Origin: Streptomyces dysideae
GTDB lineage: Bacteria > Actinomycetota > Actinomycetes > Streptomycetales > Streptomycetaceae
DNA: 64,000 nt
Assembly (NCBI RefSeq): GCF_001514305.1
Contig: NZ_KQ949102.1
Span: 1 to 64,000 of the forward strand
Direction of reading: 5' to 3'
Shown: positions 51,937-60,422 of the stretch, one piece after another
Layout of the letters: each line of letters opens with the position of its first letter
Position numbering within the stretch: the stretch's first letter is position 1
Position numbers and translations under genes: made by a program
Notes under the pieces: generated by a model
Database searches by the model: none
What the model was told of the DNA's origin: nothing
What the model saw: only the letters and a program-made list of their open reading frames with translations

Positions 51937-52785
51937 TCAGCTCCAGGCGAGCAGCAGGACGCTGCCCACCGCCAGGAGCACCCCGGCATGCTGGATACCG
52001 CGGATGCGTTCCCCCAGCACGAAGCGGGCCAGCAGCACCGTGCTGATGGGGTAGAGCGACGCGAGCAGTCCGACGACGGCGAGGCTGCCGTCCCGGACGG
52101 CCACGAGGTAGAGGACGCTCGACCCCATGTCGAGCGCCCCGGACAGCAGGGCCAGCTGCCGCGGCCGCCCGGACAGCCGCAGCGGGGTGCGCCGCGCCAG
52201 GCCGAGGCCCAGCAGCAGGGTCAGTGAGGCACAGCGGGCCCACACCAGCGGCCACAGGCTGGAGTCGCTCGGCGTGCGGGCCAGGAAGACGAAGAACAGG
52301 CCGAAGCCCGCGCCGGCCAGCAGCGCGATGCCCAGCGTGCGCAGTGCCTTGCGGCGGTCGGCGGACTCGGCGGAGCTCTCGCCGTTCAGGGACACCAGCA
52401 GCACCGAGGCGAGCGCGCACACCACGCCGACCACGGCCAGGGCGGTGAGCCGGTCGCCCAGCAGCACCCCGGCGATCACTGGGAGCGCGGCCGCCGCGGC
52501 GGCTGTGGTAGGCGCGACCAGGCTCATCACGCCGTTGGCCAGCGCGTGGTACAGCAGCATGGCGCCGAGGCTGCCGCACAGTCCGGCCAGCCCGCCCCAG
52601 GCCGCCTCCGACCAGCTGGTGCCGCCGCGTGAGAGAGCGCCGGCGAACGCGAGTGCCGTCAGCAGTCCGGCGGTGTTCGACCAGAGGACGATCACGAAGG
52701 CGCTGGCGCGCTTGGTCGCCAGACCGCCGACGAAGTCGGCGGAGCCGAGCACCATCGCCGAGGCGAGGGCCAGGAACAGATGCAC
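51937..52785 (-). CDS. EamA/DMT-family transporter
   Basis: A 282-aa protein with ten hydrophobic segments. GTP-like GTSWSEAAWGGLAGLCGSLG and ALANGVMSLVAPTTAAAAAA mark the first EamA repeat, SLYPISTVLLARFVLGERI the second. I prefer GTG 52785, nine bases after AAGGAG, over the TTG three codons earlier. It could export or import small metabolites such as amino acids. It is one of three transporters within the biosynthetic region. Confidence 0.8.
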   Translation of the reverse strand: MHLFLALASAMVLGSADFVGGLATKRASAFVIVLWSNTAGLLTALAFAGALSRGGTSWSEAAWGGLAGLCGSLGAMLLYHALANGVMSLVAPTTAAAAAALPVIAGVLLGDRLTALAVVGVVCALASVLLVSLNGESSAESADRRKALRTLGIALLAGAGFGLFFVFLARTPSDSSLWPLVWARCASLTLLLGLGLARRTPLRLSGRPRQLALLSGALDMGSSVLYLVAVRDGSLAVVGLLASLYPISTVLLARFVLGERIRGIQHAGVLLAVGSVLLLAWS

Positions 52786-52826
52786 CGGGAACAACTCCTT
52801 GTGGGGGCAGGACAGGGACGACGGGA

Positions 52827-52851
52827 GGGCGGCTCCGCAGGGGAGCCGCCC
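52827..52851 (-). terminator. Hairpin between the formyltransferase and DMT transporter genes
   Basis: A perfect 10-bp inverted repeat, GGGCGGCTCC and GGAGCCGCCC, with a 5-base loop, lies in the 93-bp gap. It could end transcription of the formyltransferase mRNA or attenuate read-through into the transporter gene. Confidence 0.7.
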
Positions 52852-52878
52852 GAAGGAGAGACGAGAGCCATCCGTCCC

Positions 52879-53826
52879 TTACGGATGGCGCGTCAGGTAC
52901 CCCCCCATGGTGGTGAAGAAGTCGATCCCGCGGTACTCCGTGCCGTCGTCCGTCCGGAGCCGCTCGATGACCAGACCCCGCTCCGTCCCCCGGCGCGCGT
53001 CGGGCCCGCACACCACGGCCACGCCCTCGCCCTCGGGCCGGAACACCCGGCCGACGGTGCCGCCCAGCCGGGCCCGGGAGACCGAGGCGGACAGAATCCG
53101 AACCCGCTGCCCCTTGAAGTAGGCGAACGCGTTGGGGTACGGGTCGACCTGGGCGCGGGCCAGGTTGCTGATGTCCTGGGCGGACCAGGTCCAGTCGATC
53201 CTGCTGTCCTCGACCGAACGCTTGTGGAAGAAGGTCGCCTCGGTGGGATCCTGCTTGGTCCACTCGGTGCGGCCCGACCCGATGAGGTCGATGGCCTCCA
53301 GGGTCACGGGGACGAACAGCTCCACCGTCTTGTGGAACAGGTCCGTGACGGTGTCCTTGTCCTCCACGGCGACCCGCTTCTGCACCACGATGTCGCCGAG
53401 GTCGAAGTCCTCGTTCATGAAGTGGGCGGTGACGCCGACCTCCGACTCGCCGTTGACCAGCGCCCAGTTGAGCGGGGCGAAGCCGCCGTAACGGGGCAGC
53501 AGCGCGTCGTGCACGTTGATCGCCCCGTACTTGGCCAGGTCGTAGATGCGCGGCGCGACCCAGGAGCGCCAGTCGGAGGAGACCAGCAGGTCGGGGGCGA
53601 GCTCCCGGAGACGGTCGGCCACCTCGTCGTCGTTGGCGTACTTGCGTTCCAGCACAGGGACGCCGTGCGCGCGCGCCAGGTCGACGACCGAGTCGTTCCA
53701 GATGGTCTCGTAGACGTGGTCGCTCGTCGGGTGGGTGATGACGAGCGGCACTTCGTGCTCGGAGTTCAGCAGGGCCTCGAGGACCCGGTGCCCCCAGGTC
53801 TGGTAGCCCATGAAGACGATGCGCAT
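52879..53826 (-). CDS. Methionyl-tRNA-formyltransferase-like formyltransferase
   Basis: A 315-aa protein starting at ATG 53826. The N-terminal catalytic domain has AINVHDALLPRYGGFAPLNW and MNEDFDLGDIVVQ, providing the Asn, His and Asp of 10-formyltetrahydrofolate-dependent formyltransferases. The C-terminal domain (about 205-300) is the OB-like fold of the Fmt family. Tailoring members formylate sugar or hydroxyornithine amines. It follows argG at 24 bp and so belongs to the arginine/clavam group. A formylated clavam product is possible but not shown. Confidence 0.85.
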   Translation of the reverse strand: MRIVFMGYQTWGHRVLEALLNSEHEVPLVITHPTSDHVYETIWNDSVVDLARAHGVPVLERKYANDDEVADRLRELAPDLLVSSDWRSWVAPRIYDLAKYGAINVHDALLPRYGGFAPLNWALVNGESEVGVTAHFMNEDFDLGDIVVQKRVAVEDKDTVTDLFHKTVELFVPVTLEAIDLIGSGRTEWTKQDPTEATFFHKRSVEDSRIDWTWSAQDISNLARAQVDPYPNAFAYFKGQRVRILSASVSRARLGGTVGRVFRPEGEGVAVVCGPDARRGTERGLVIERLRTDDGTEYRGIDFFTTMGGYLTRHP

Positions 53827-53849
53827 GTGTTTCACCGGTTCCTTTCCGG

Positions 53850-55022
53850 TCACGGCCGGGTCAGCGGCAGCGACCATACGTAGGCGAACCCCGCGCCCGC
53901 CTTGTGGTCGAAGGTGTCGCCGGCCTCGTAGGTGGCCAGGGCACCGCTGTATCGGGAGTTGGGCGAACGACGGCTGACCACGGTGCAGGAGCCCTTGTGG
54001 AGCTCCATGGTGATCTCGCCGGTCACCTGCGGCTGGAGCGTGGCGACGAAGCCGTCCAGGGCCCGGCGAAGGTCGGAGAACCAGTAGCCGTAGTAGGCGA
54101 GTTCGGCGTAGCGCAGGGCCAGTTGCTGCTTGTGGTGGAGGGTCTCGCGGTCGAGGACGATCGCCTCCAGCTCCTCGTGCGCGGCCATCAGCACCGTCGC
54201 GGCGGGCGCCTCGTAGATACCGCGCGTCTTGAAGCCCACGACGCGGCTCTCGACGATGTCGATCCGGCCGACGCCGTGCCGGGCGGCCAGCGAGCCGAGC
54301 CACGACACCAGTTCGGTCAGGCCGAGCTTCTCGCCGTCCAGGGCGACCGGGACGCCGCCCTCGAAGCCGATGGTGACCTGCTCGGCGTTCTCCGGAGCGG
54401 ACTTGGGGTCCGCGGTGAGCTGCCAGGCGTGGGCCGGCGGCGGCTGGGTGATGTCGTCGAGCTCACCGCACTCGATGCTGGTGCCCCAGATGTTGGTGTC
54501 GATGCTGTACGGGTTCTCCTTGCTGACCGACACCTCGATGCCGTGCTCGCGGGCGTACGCCAGCTCGCTCTCGCGCGTGGTCAGCTCCCAGTCGATCACC
54601 GGGGCGAGTACCTTCAGGTGGGGGTCGAGCGCGGTGACGCTGGTGTGGAACCGCACCTGGTCGTTGCCCTTGCCGGTGGCTCCGTGCGCCACCGCGTCTG
54701 CGCCCTCGGCGTGCGCGATCTCCACCATGCGCTGGGCGATCAGGGGCCGCGACAGCGGGGCGGCGACCAGGTACTTGTTCTCGTAGCGGGCGTGGGCCTG
54801 GAGGGCGGGCAGCGCGAAGTCGGCCAGGAACCGGTCGGCCAGCGGCTCGACGTACACCTTCGACGCGCCGGTGCGCAGCGCGCGCTCCTTGACGGTGTCG
54901 AGGGATTCGAGCTGGCCGATGTCCGCGCAGAAGGCGATGATCTCGGCGTCGTAGCGTTCCTTGAGCCAGTGCAGTGCCACGGAGGTGTCCAGGCCTCCGG
55001 AGTAGGCGAGCACGATCTTCAT
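53850..55022 (-). CDS. argG: Argininosuccinate synthase
   Basis: A 390-aa protein. VLAYSGGLDTSVALHWLKE is the PP-loop; AHGATGKGNDQVRFH and KENPYSIDTNIWGTSIECGE are family signatures. It joins citrulline and aspartate with ATP. Full length with all motifs. In this setting it is probably a cluster-associated copy that boosts arginine, the substrate of ceaS. It is followed by the formyltransferase gene and preceded by argH on the same strand. Confidence 0.95.
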   Translation of the reverse strand: MKIVLAYSGGLDTSVALHWLKERYDAEIIAFCADIGQLESLDTVKERALRTGASKVYVEPLADRFLADFALPALQAHARYENKYLVAAPLSRPLIAQRMVEIAHAEGADAVAHGATGKGNDQVRFHTSVTALDPHLKVLAPVIDWELTTRESELAYAREHGIEVSVSKENPYSIDTNIWGTSIECGELDDITQPPPAHAWQLTADPKSAPENAEQVTIGFEGGVPVALDGEKLGLTELVSWLGSLAARHGVGRIDIVESRVVGFKTRGIYEAPAATVLMAAHEELEAIVLDRETLHHKQQLALRYAELAYYGYWFSDLRRALDGFVATLQPQVTGEITMELHKGSCTVVSRRSPNSRYSGALATYEAGDTFDHKAGAGFAYVWSLPLTRP

Positions 55023-55100
55023 GGGGTCTCCGGCGGGTTCCGGGGTGAGCGGCCGGGCGCGGGTCGGCCCGACCGGGGGTGCTGTGCGACGGCGCGGCGT

Positions 55101-56642
55101 TCAGTGCTGGGCGAGGGCGGGCAGGTCCGCTGTGACGGTGTCGAGGACCTTGGTGAAGTCGGCGCCGGCGGCGATCTCACGGGCCGCCCGGAAGGTGGCG
55201 GCCTGCGCGTTCTCCAGCCGCCCGCGGGTCTCCTCCAGCCACCGCCGGTGGCTCTCCAGCGCCGCGCGCAGCTCCGTTCGGAGGGCCTGGACGCTCTGCG
55301 GCGAGGTGCCGCCGGGGCTGGTGTAGCTGGCCACCGCGGTGCGCGGGGCGAAGATGTGGGCCAGCACCGACTCCTCGACGGGGTGGCCGAGTTCGGCCAG
55401 GATCTCGGCGCAGGCCCGGGTGTCACGCAGCGTCGCACCACGCTTGAGCAGGGCGCCGACCAGCGAGCCGGTGATGTGGTGGGTCTCGCGGAAGGGCAGC
55501 CCGTGCTCGGCCACCAGGTAGTTGGCGAGCTCGGTGGCCGTGGAGAAGTTGTCCCAGCACAGGTCCTCGCCGCGCGCGGTGTTGAAACGCAGCCCCTTGG
55601 TCTGGCCGGCCACGATGCGCACCGTGGAGAGGTAGGTGTCGATGGCGTTCCACAGGTACGGCTTGTCGTCCTGCAAGTCGCAGCTGTAGCCGAGGGTCAC
55701 GCCCTTGGCCATGGTGAGCAGCTGCACGAGGGTGCCCGCGGTGCGCCCCGCCCGGCCCCGGGTCAGCTCGGCCACCACCGGGTTCTTCTTCTGCGGCATG
55801 ATCGAACTGCCGGTGGCGTACGCGTCCGCGACCTCCACCAGGCTGTACTCGTGCCCGCTCCACATGACGATCTCCTCGGCCATGCGGGACAGGTTGTTGC
55901 CGCCGATCGCGAACGCCGAGGCGGTCTCGATGAGGTAGTCACGGGCGCTGGTGGCGTCCAGGGCGTGGCCGAGCACCTCGCCGAAGCCCAGCAGCCGCGC
56001 GGTCAGCCGCCGGTCCAGCGGGAAGGACGTACCGGCCAATGCACAGGCACCCAGGGCCGATTCGTCGGTGCGGTCGAAGGCGCCGCGCAGCCGGCGCACA
56101 TCGCGCAGCAGCATGCTCGCGTGCGCGGTCTTCCAGAAGCCCACCGACACCGGCTGCGCCGCCTGGCTGTGCGTGTACCCCGGCAGGATCGCGAGGAGTT
56201 CCTCGTCCGGGAACGACAGCAGTACGTCGATCAGCGTCAGGTTCGCCGCGACCGCGTCGAGCTGGACCCGGCGCAGGTACATCCGGGTGTCCGTGGAGAC
56301 CTGGTCGTTGCGGGAGCGGGCGGTGTGCATGTGCCCGCCGACCTCGCGGCCGAGGTCCTCGATCACCATCTGCTCGATGTTGAAGTGGACGTCCTCCAGC
56401 TCGGGGCGCAGTACCAGTTCCCCACGTTCGTGCCGCTCCCACAGTGCGAGCAGCGAGCCGAGGATCGCCCGGGCGTTGTCGGCGGACACAATGCCCTGGC
56501 GGCCCAGCATCAGCACATGGGCGATGTCCTGCCACAGGTCGGCGAAGACCAGCCGCACGTCGATGTCCGTGGTGAGCGTGTAGTCGAGGACGTCGGACGT
56601 GATGTCCTCGTCGAACCGGCCGCCCCACAACTTGTCAGTCAC
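55101..56642 (-). CDS. argH: Argininosuccinate lyase
   Basis: A 513-aa protein starting at GTG 56642. KLWGGRFDEDITSDVLDYTL, THSQAAQPVSVGFW and the fumarase-superfamily signature GSSIMPQKKNP are present. It splits argininosuccinate into arginine and fumarate. It is somewhat longer than typical (about 470-480) because of a C-terminal extension. Divergent from ceaS across a 427-bp region, so both may share control. Confidence 0.95.
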   Translation of the reverse strand: MTDKLWGGRFDEDITSDVLDYTLTTDIDVRLVFADLWQDIAHVLMLGRQGIVSADNARAILGSLLALWERHERGELVLRPELEDVHFNIEQMVIEDLGREVGGHMHTARSRNDQVSTDTRMYLRRVQLDAVAANLTLIDVLLSFPDEELLAILPGYTHSQAAQPVSVGFWKTAHASMLLRDVRRLRGAFDRTDESALGACALAGTSFPLDRRLTARLLGFGEVLGHALDATSARDYLIETASAFAIGGNNLSRMAEEIVMWSGHEYSLVEVADAYATGSSIMPQKKNPVVAELTRGRAGRTAGTLVQLLTMAKGVTLGYSCDLQDDKPYLWNAIDTYLSTVRIVAGQTKGLRFNTARGEDLCWDNFSTATELANYLVAEHGLPFRETHHITGSLVGALLKRGATLRDTRACAEILAELGHPVEESVLAHIFAPRTAVASYTSPGGTSPQSVQALRTELRAALESHRRWLEETRGRLENAQAATFRAAREIAAGADFTKVLDTVTADLPALAQH

Positions 56643-57069
56643 GTTTGATCCTTCGGTCGGGGAAGGGAGAGTCCGGCCGTTCGGGGGCACGTGCCGGGAG
56701 CCCGGGGAATCGACGGGCTCCTCGCTCGCACGGCCTCGCCTGCCGACGGCTGGTTTCGATCCTCGACGGGCCCGGCGGCGGGTGTCCACCGCACTGTGGT
56801 GGCCGTGACCTGCCGTGTCCGGCATCGGACACGGGCGTCCCCGCGGACGGCGGTGACCGGGAGGGGACGCGTCCCCAGGCGGTCACCGGGGCGCGGTGGA
56901 CGTGATCCGCCGCAGCGGATTGAGTCGATGTCCGGGCCCGTTCCGCGCCCCCAACTCCTCTGCACGGGAGCTCGTTTCCCGTTCCCCGGCGCTCGTGCGC
57001 CCGGAAGCCCCGATCTGAACGCCCCCTTGCGGACAAGCCCTTCGAGGAAGTTCGAGGAAAGAGGTTTTC
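56643..57069. promoter_or_regulatory. Divergent argH-ceaS control region
   Basis: There is no gene here. The open frames seen are antisense continuations. Just upstream of ceaS lies a direct repeat TTCGAGGAAG-TTCGAGGAAA (57041-57060) with a 10-base period, overlapping the GAGGAAAGAGG ribosome-binding sequence. It could be part of a SARP-type heptamer array or merely a duplicated Shine-Dalgarno. The pronounced length of the gap fits regulation of both directions. Confidence 0.45.
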
Positions 57070-58791
57070 ATGTCCCGTGTGTCGACCGGTCCGTCGGATC
57101 ACACCACCGCGGCCGCGCTCCTGCTCCAGCGGCTGCGCGCCCACGGCGTGGAGAAAGTCTTCGGTGTCGTCGGCCGGGAAGCCGCGTCGGTCCTGTTCGA
57201 CGAGGTGGACGGGCTCGACTTCGTGCTGACCCGGCACGAGTTCACCGCCGGGGTCATGGCGGACGTACTGGCCCGGATCACCGGCCGGCCGCAGGCGTGC
57301 TTCGCCACGCTCGGCCCCGGCATGACCAACCTGTCCACCGGCGTGGCCACCTCGGCCCTGGACCGCAGCCCCGTCATCGCGCTGGCCGCGCAGTCGGAGT
57401 CGTACGACGTCTTTCCGGTGGACACCCACCAGTGCCTCGACAGCGTCTCGGTCATGCGGCCGATGACGAAGTACGCCACCGAGCTGGCGCGTCCGGCCGA
57501 CATCACCGACCTGGTCGACTCCGCGGTCACCGCGAGCACCGCCGAGCCGGTCGGGCCCAGCTTCATCAGCCTGCCCGTGGATCTGCTGGGCGCGGGCGTG
57601 CCGGAGGCCGACGACACCCCGGCGCCACCGGCCCGCCGGCCCCGCAAGCCGGTGGCCTCGGTGGACGCCGACTGGCCCGAGCGGCTGGCGGAGGTCGCCG
57701 ACCTGCTGGCCAAGGCCGAGCACCCGGTGCTCGTGGTCGGCGCGTCGGCGATCCGCTCCGGCGCCGTCGACGCCCTGCGTGCCCTGGTGGAGCGGCTGAG
57801 CATCCCGGTCATCACCACCTACGTCGCCAAGGGCGTGCTGCCGCACGGGCACCCGCTCGCCTACGGCGCGGTCACCGGCTACATGGACGGCATCCTCGGC
57901 TTCCCGGCGCTGCGGACCCTGTTCGGGCCCAGCGACCTGGTGCTCTGCCTCGGCTACGACTACGCCGAGGACCTGCGGCCCTCCATGTGGGCCCACGGCC
58001 GGGAGAAGAAGGTCGTGCGGGTCGCCCCGACCACCAACCCCGTGCCGCGGGTGTTCCGCCCCGACGTCGATGTGGTCGCCGACGTGCTGGCCTTCGTCGA
58101 GGCCCTGGACGCCGCCACCGCCGAGCTCGCGCCGAAGACCCCGCACGACGTCTCCGCGCTGCGGGCGCGGGTGGCCGAGTTCCTCGCCGATCCGCGCGAG
58201 TACGAGGACGGCATGCGCGTCCACCAGGTGATGGACTCCATGAACACCGTCATGGCCGAGGCCGCGGGAGCGGGCCGCGGCACGATCGTCAGTGACATCG
58301 GCTTCTTCCGCCACTACGGCGTCCTGTTCGCCCGTGCCGACCAGCCGTACGGCTTCCTGACCTCGGCGGGGTGCAGCAGCTTCGGCTACGGGCTGCCCGC
58401 CGCGATGGGCGCCCAGCTGGCCCGGCCGGACGAGCCGGTCTTCCTGATCGCGGGCGACGGCGGCTTCCACTCCAACAGCGCCGACCTGGAGACCATGGCC
58501 CGGCTGAACCTGCCGATCGTGACTGTGGTCGTCAACAACGACACCAACGGCCTGATCGAGCTGTACCAGAACCTCGGCCACCACCGCTCCCACGACCCGG
58601 CGATCCGCTTCGGCTCCGTGGACTTCGTGCAGCTCGCGCAGGCCAACGGGGTGGATGCGGTCCGGGCCGACGACCGGGACGCGCTGCTGGCCGCGCTGCG
58701 CAAGGGGGCCGGGCTGGGCAGGCCGTTCCTCATCGAGACGAAGATCGCGTACGACTTCCAGCCGGGCGGCTTCGACGCCCTGAGCATCTGA
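57070..58791 (+). CDS. ceaS: N2-(2-carboxyethyl)arginine synthase
   Basis: A 573-aa thiamine-diphosphate enzyme, the same length as the Streptomyces clavuligerus enzyme. MSRVSTGPS, VFGVVGREAASVLFDEVDG, VLTRHEFTAGVMADVLARIT and NDTNGLIELYQNLGHHRSHD closely match that protein as I remember it. The ThDP/Mg motif is GDGGFHSNSADLETMARLNL then VVNN. It condenses glyceraldehyde-3-phosphate with arginine, the first step to clavams. It is followed two bases after its stop by bls. Confidence 0.95.
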   Translation: MSRVSTGPSDHTTAAALLLQRLRAHGVEKVFGVVGREAASVLFDEVDGLDFVLTRHEFTAGVMADVLARITGRPQACFATLGPGMTNLSTGVATSALDRSPVIALAAQSESYDVFPVDTHQCLDSVSVMRPMTKYATELARPADITDLVDSAVTASTAEPVGPSFISLPVDLLGAGVPEADDTPAPPARRPRKPVASVDADWPERLAEVADLLAKAEHPVLVVGASAIRSGAVDALRALVERLSIPVITTYVAKGVLPHGHPLAYGAVTGYMDGILGFPALRTLFGPSDLVLCLGYDYAEDLRPSMWAHGREKKVVRVAPTTNPVPRVFRPDVDVVADVLAFVEALDAATAELAPKTPHDVSALRARVAEFLADPREYEDGMRVHQVMDSMNTVMAEAAGAGRGTIVSDIGFFRHYGVLFARADQPYGFLTSAGCSSFGYGLPAAMGAQLARPDEPVFLIAGDGGFHSNSADLETMARLNLPIVTVVVNNDTNGLIELYQNLGHHRSHDPAIRFGSVDFVQLAQANGVDAVRADDRDALLAALRKGAGLGRPFLIETKIAYDFQPGGFDALSI

Positions 58792-58793
58792 TC

Positions 58794-60422
58794 ATGCGCG
58801 GCTGCATCTCCGGCGCGACGGGGTTCGCGCTGACGGCGACCCCGGCCGGGCGGCGGGCCGACGCCCGGGCCGGGAAGCGGCGCATCCCCCGGTTCGCCAC
58901 GGCGGGTCGGGTTGCGGACGTCGAGGTGCGGGCGGGGGACTGGTGGTGGACCGGGTCCGTGGTCGGCCCGGACGCCTCAAGTGCCTGCCTGTCGCTCGCC
59001 GTTGACGGATCCTTGGCCGTCCTGCTCGCCGGAGAGCTGTACAACCAGGACGAGTTGGCCGGGGCACTGGGCGATCCGGGACTGGCGGAAGCGGGCGACG
59101 CACAGCTGCTGCTCGCCTGTCTGAAGTGCTATGGCCCGCACGCCTTCCGGCTGCTCAACGGCCGGTTCGCGGCGCTGGCCGCGGACGGGGGCGCCCTGGT
59201 GGCGGCCACGGACCACTGCGGCGGCGTACCGCTGTACCTGACCGCCGTGGCGGACGGGCGGGTGTCCGTGGCCACCGAGGCCAAGACCCTCCTGGCGGTG
59301 GCGGACGTCGGCGCGGGCGGGCACCCGGTGGCCGGACTGCGTGCCGTCCGCGGATCCGACGGGGTGCACCAAGTCCCGGCGGGCGGCGCGGTGGTGGCCG
59401 AGGCCGCCGCCGGCCGCCCGCGGACCCGGCTGGTGCGCACCTGGACGCCGCCGCTGCACCGCCGGTACCTGCCGGAGCGTCAGGCGCTGCGGGAGGTACG
59501 AGAGGCGCTGGAGCGGGCCGTGCACCGCAGGCTGCGGGACGGGCCGGGGCACACCGCCGTGCTGTCCGGCGGCATCGACTCCAGTGCGGTGGCCGCCCTC
59601 GCGGCCTCGGCGGACGGCGCGCTGCACACCGTGTCGATGGGAACCGACCTGCGCGACGAGTTCCGTGAGGCCCGGCTCGTCGCGGACCACCTGGCCCGTA
59701 CCCGGCCGGGCCCGCCCGGCCCCCGCCACACCGAGATCAGGATCGGCACCGCCGAGTTGCTGGCCGAACTCCCGTGGACGGTATGGGCGTCCGAGTGCAC
59801 GGATCCGGAGGTCGTCGAGTACCTGCTGCCGCTGGCCGCGCTGTACCGACGGCTGCCGACGGGCCGCCCGCTGCGGATCCTCACCGGCTACGGCGCGGAC
59901 ATCCCGCTCGGTGGCATGCACCGCGAGGTGGACCGGCCGGCCGCGCTGGACGACGCGGTGGCGCACGACATGGACACCTTCGACGGCCTCAACGAGATGT
60001 CCCCGGTGCTGTCCGGTGCGGCCGGCCACTGGACCACGCACCCCTACTGGGACCGCGACCTGCTCGAGTCCCTGGTCACCCTGGAGGCGGGGCTGAAACG
60101 CCGGCACGGCCGCGACAAGTGGGTGCTGCGCGAGGCGGTCGCCGACCTGCTGCCGGCCGAGACGGTACGGCGCCCCAAGCTCGGCGTGCACGAGGGATCC
60201 GGCACGACCAGCTCCTTCACGCTCCTGCTGCGCGAGCACGGCGTCCCGGATGCGCGGATCGCCGCCGCCAAGGGCGCGGTGGTGCGTCGGCTGTACGACG
60301 CGGTGGTGGCCGGCGCTGCCCACCCGGACGAGATCGACCTCGCCCACGAGACGAAGGCGGCGCTGGCCGGGCAGGACGCCGCCGGTCCGCTGGTCCCCGA
60401 CCCGGAAGGAGCAACACGATGA
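58794..60422 (+). CDS. bls: Beta-lactam synthetase
   Basis: A 542-aa asparagine-synthetase-like protein. The C-terminal synthetase domain has the PP-loop VLSGGIDSSAVAALAA, LTGYGADIPLGGMHREVD, HDMDTFDGLNEMSPVL and the catalytic-lysine segment PKLGVHEGSGTTSSF, all characteristic of Bls. The N-terminal glutaminase-like domain has no Cys at position 2 (MRGC), as expected of an amidohydrolase-dead enzyme. It closes the four-membered ring of N2-(2-carboxyethyl)arginine with ATP. It is slightly longer than the 513-aa S. clavuligerus protein. Confidence 0.95.
   Translation: MRGCISGATGFALTATPAGRRADARAGKRRIPRFATAGRVADVEVRAGDWWWTGSVVGPDASSACLSLAVDGSLAVLLAGELYNQDELAGALGDPGLAEAGDAQLLLACLKCYGPHAFRLLNGRFAALAADGGALVAATDHCGGVPLYLTAVADGRVSVATEAKTLLAVADVGAGGHPVAGLRAVRGSDGVHQVPAGGAVVAEAAAGRPRTRLVRTWTPPLHRRYLPERQALREVREALERAVHRRLRDGPGHTAVLSGGIDSSAVAALAASADGALHTVSMGTDLRDEFREARLVADHLARTRPGPPGPRHTEIRIGTAELLAELPWTVWASECTDPEVVEYLLPLAALYRRLPTGRPLRILTGYGADIPLGGMHREVDRPAALDDAVAHDMDTFDGLNEMSPVLSGAAGHWTTHPYWDRDLLESLVTLEAGLKRRHGRDKWVLREAVADLLPAETVRRPKLGVHEGSGTTSSFTLLLREHGVPDARIAAAKGAVVRRLYDAVVAGAAHPDEIDLAHETKAALAGQDAAGPLVPDPEGATR

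Noticed and set aside
53904..56648. A 914-aa plus-strand frame opposite argG and argH
   Set aside because: It is antisense to two enzymes with complete motifs and has the Val/Gly/Arg-rich composition of GC-rich shadow frames.
56635..58593. A 652-aa minus-strand frame opposite ceaS
   Set aside because: Antisense shadow of a highly conserved ThDP enzyme; no recognisable domain.
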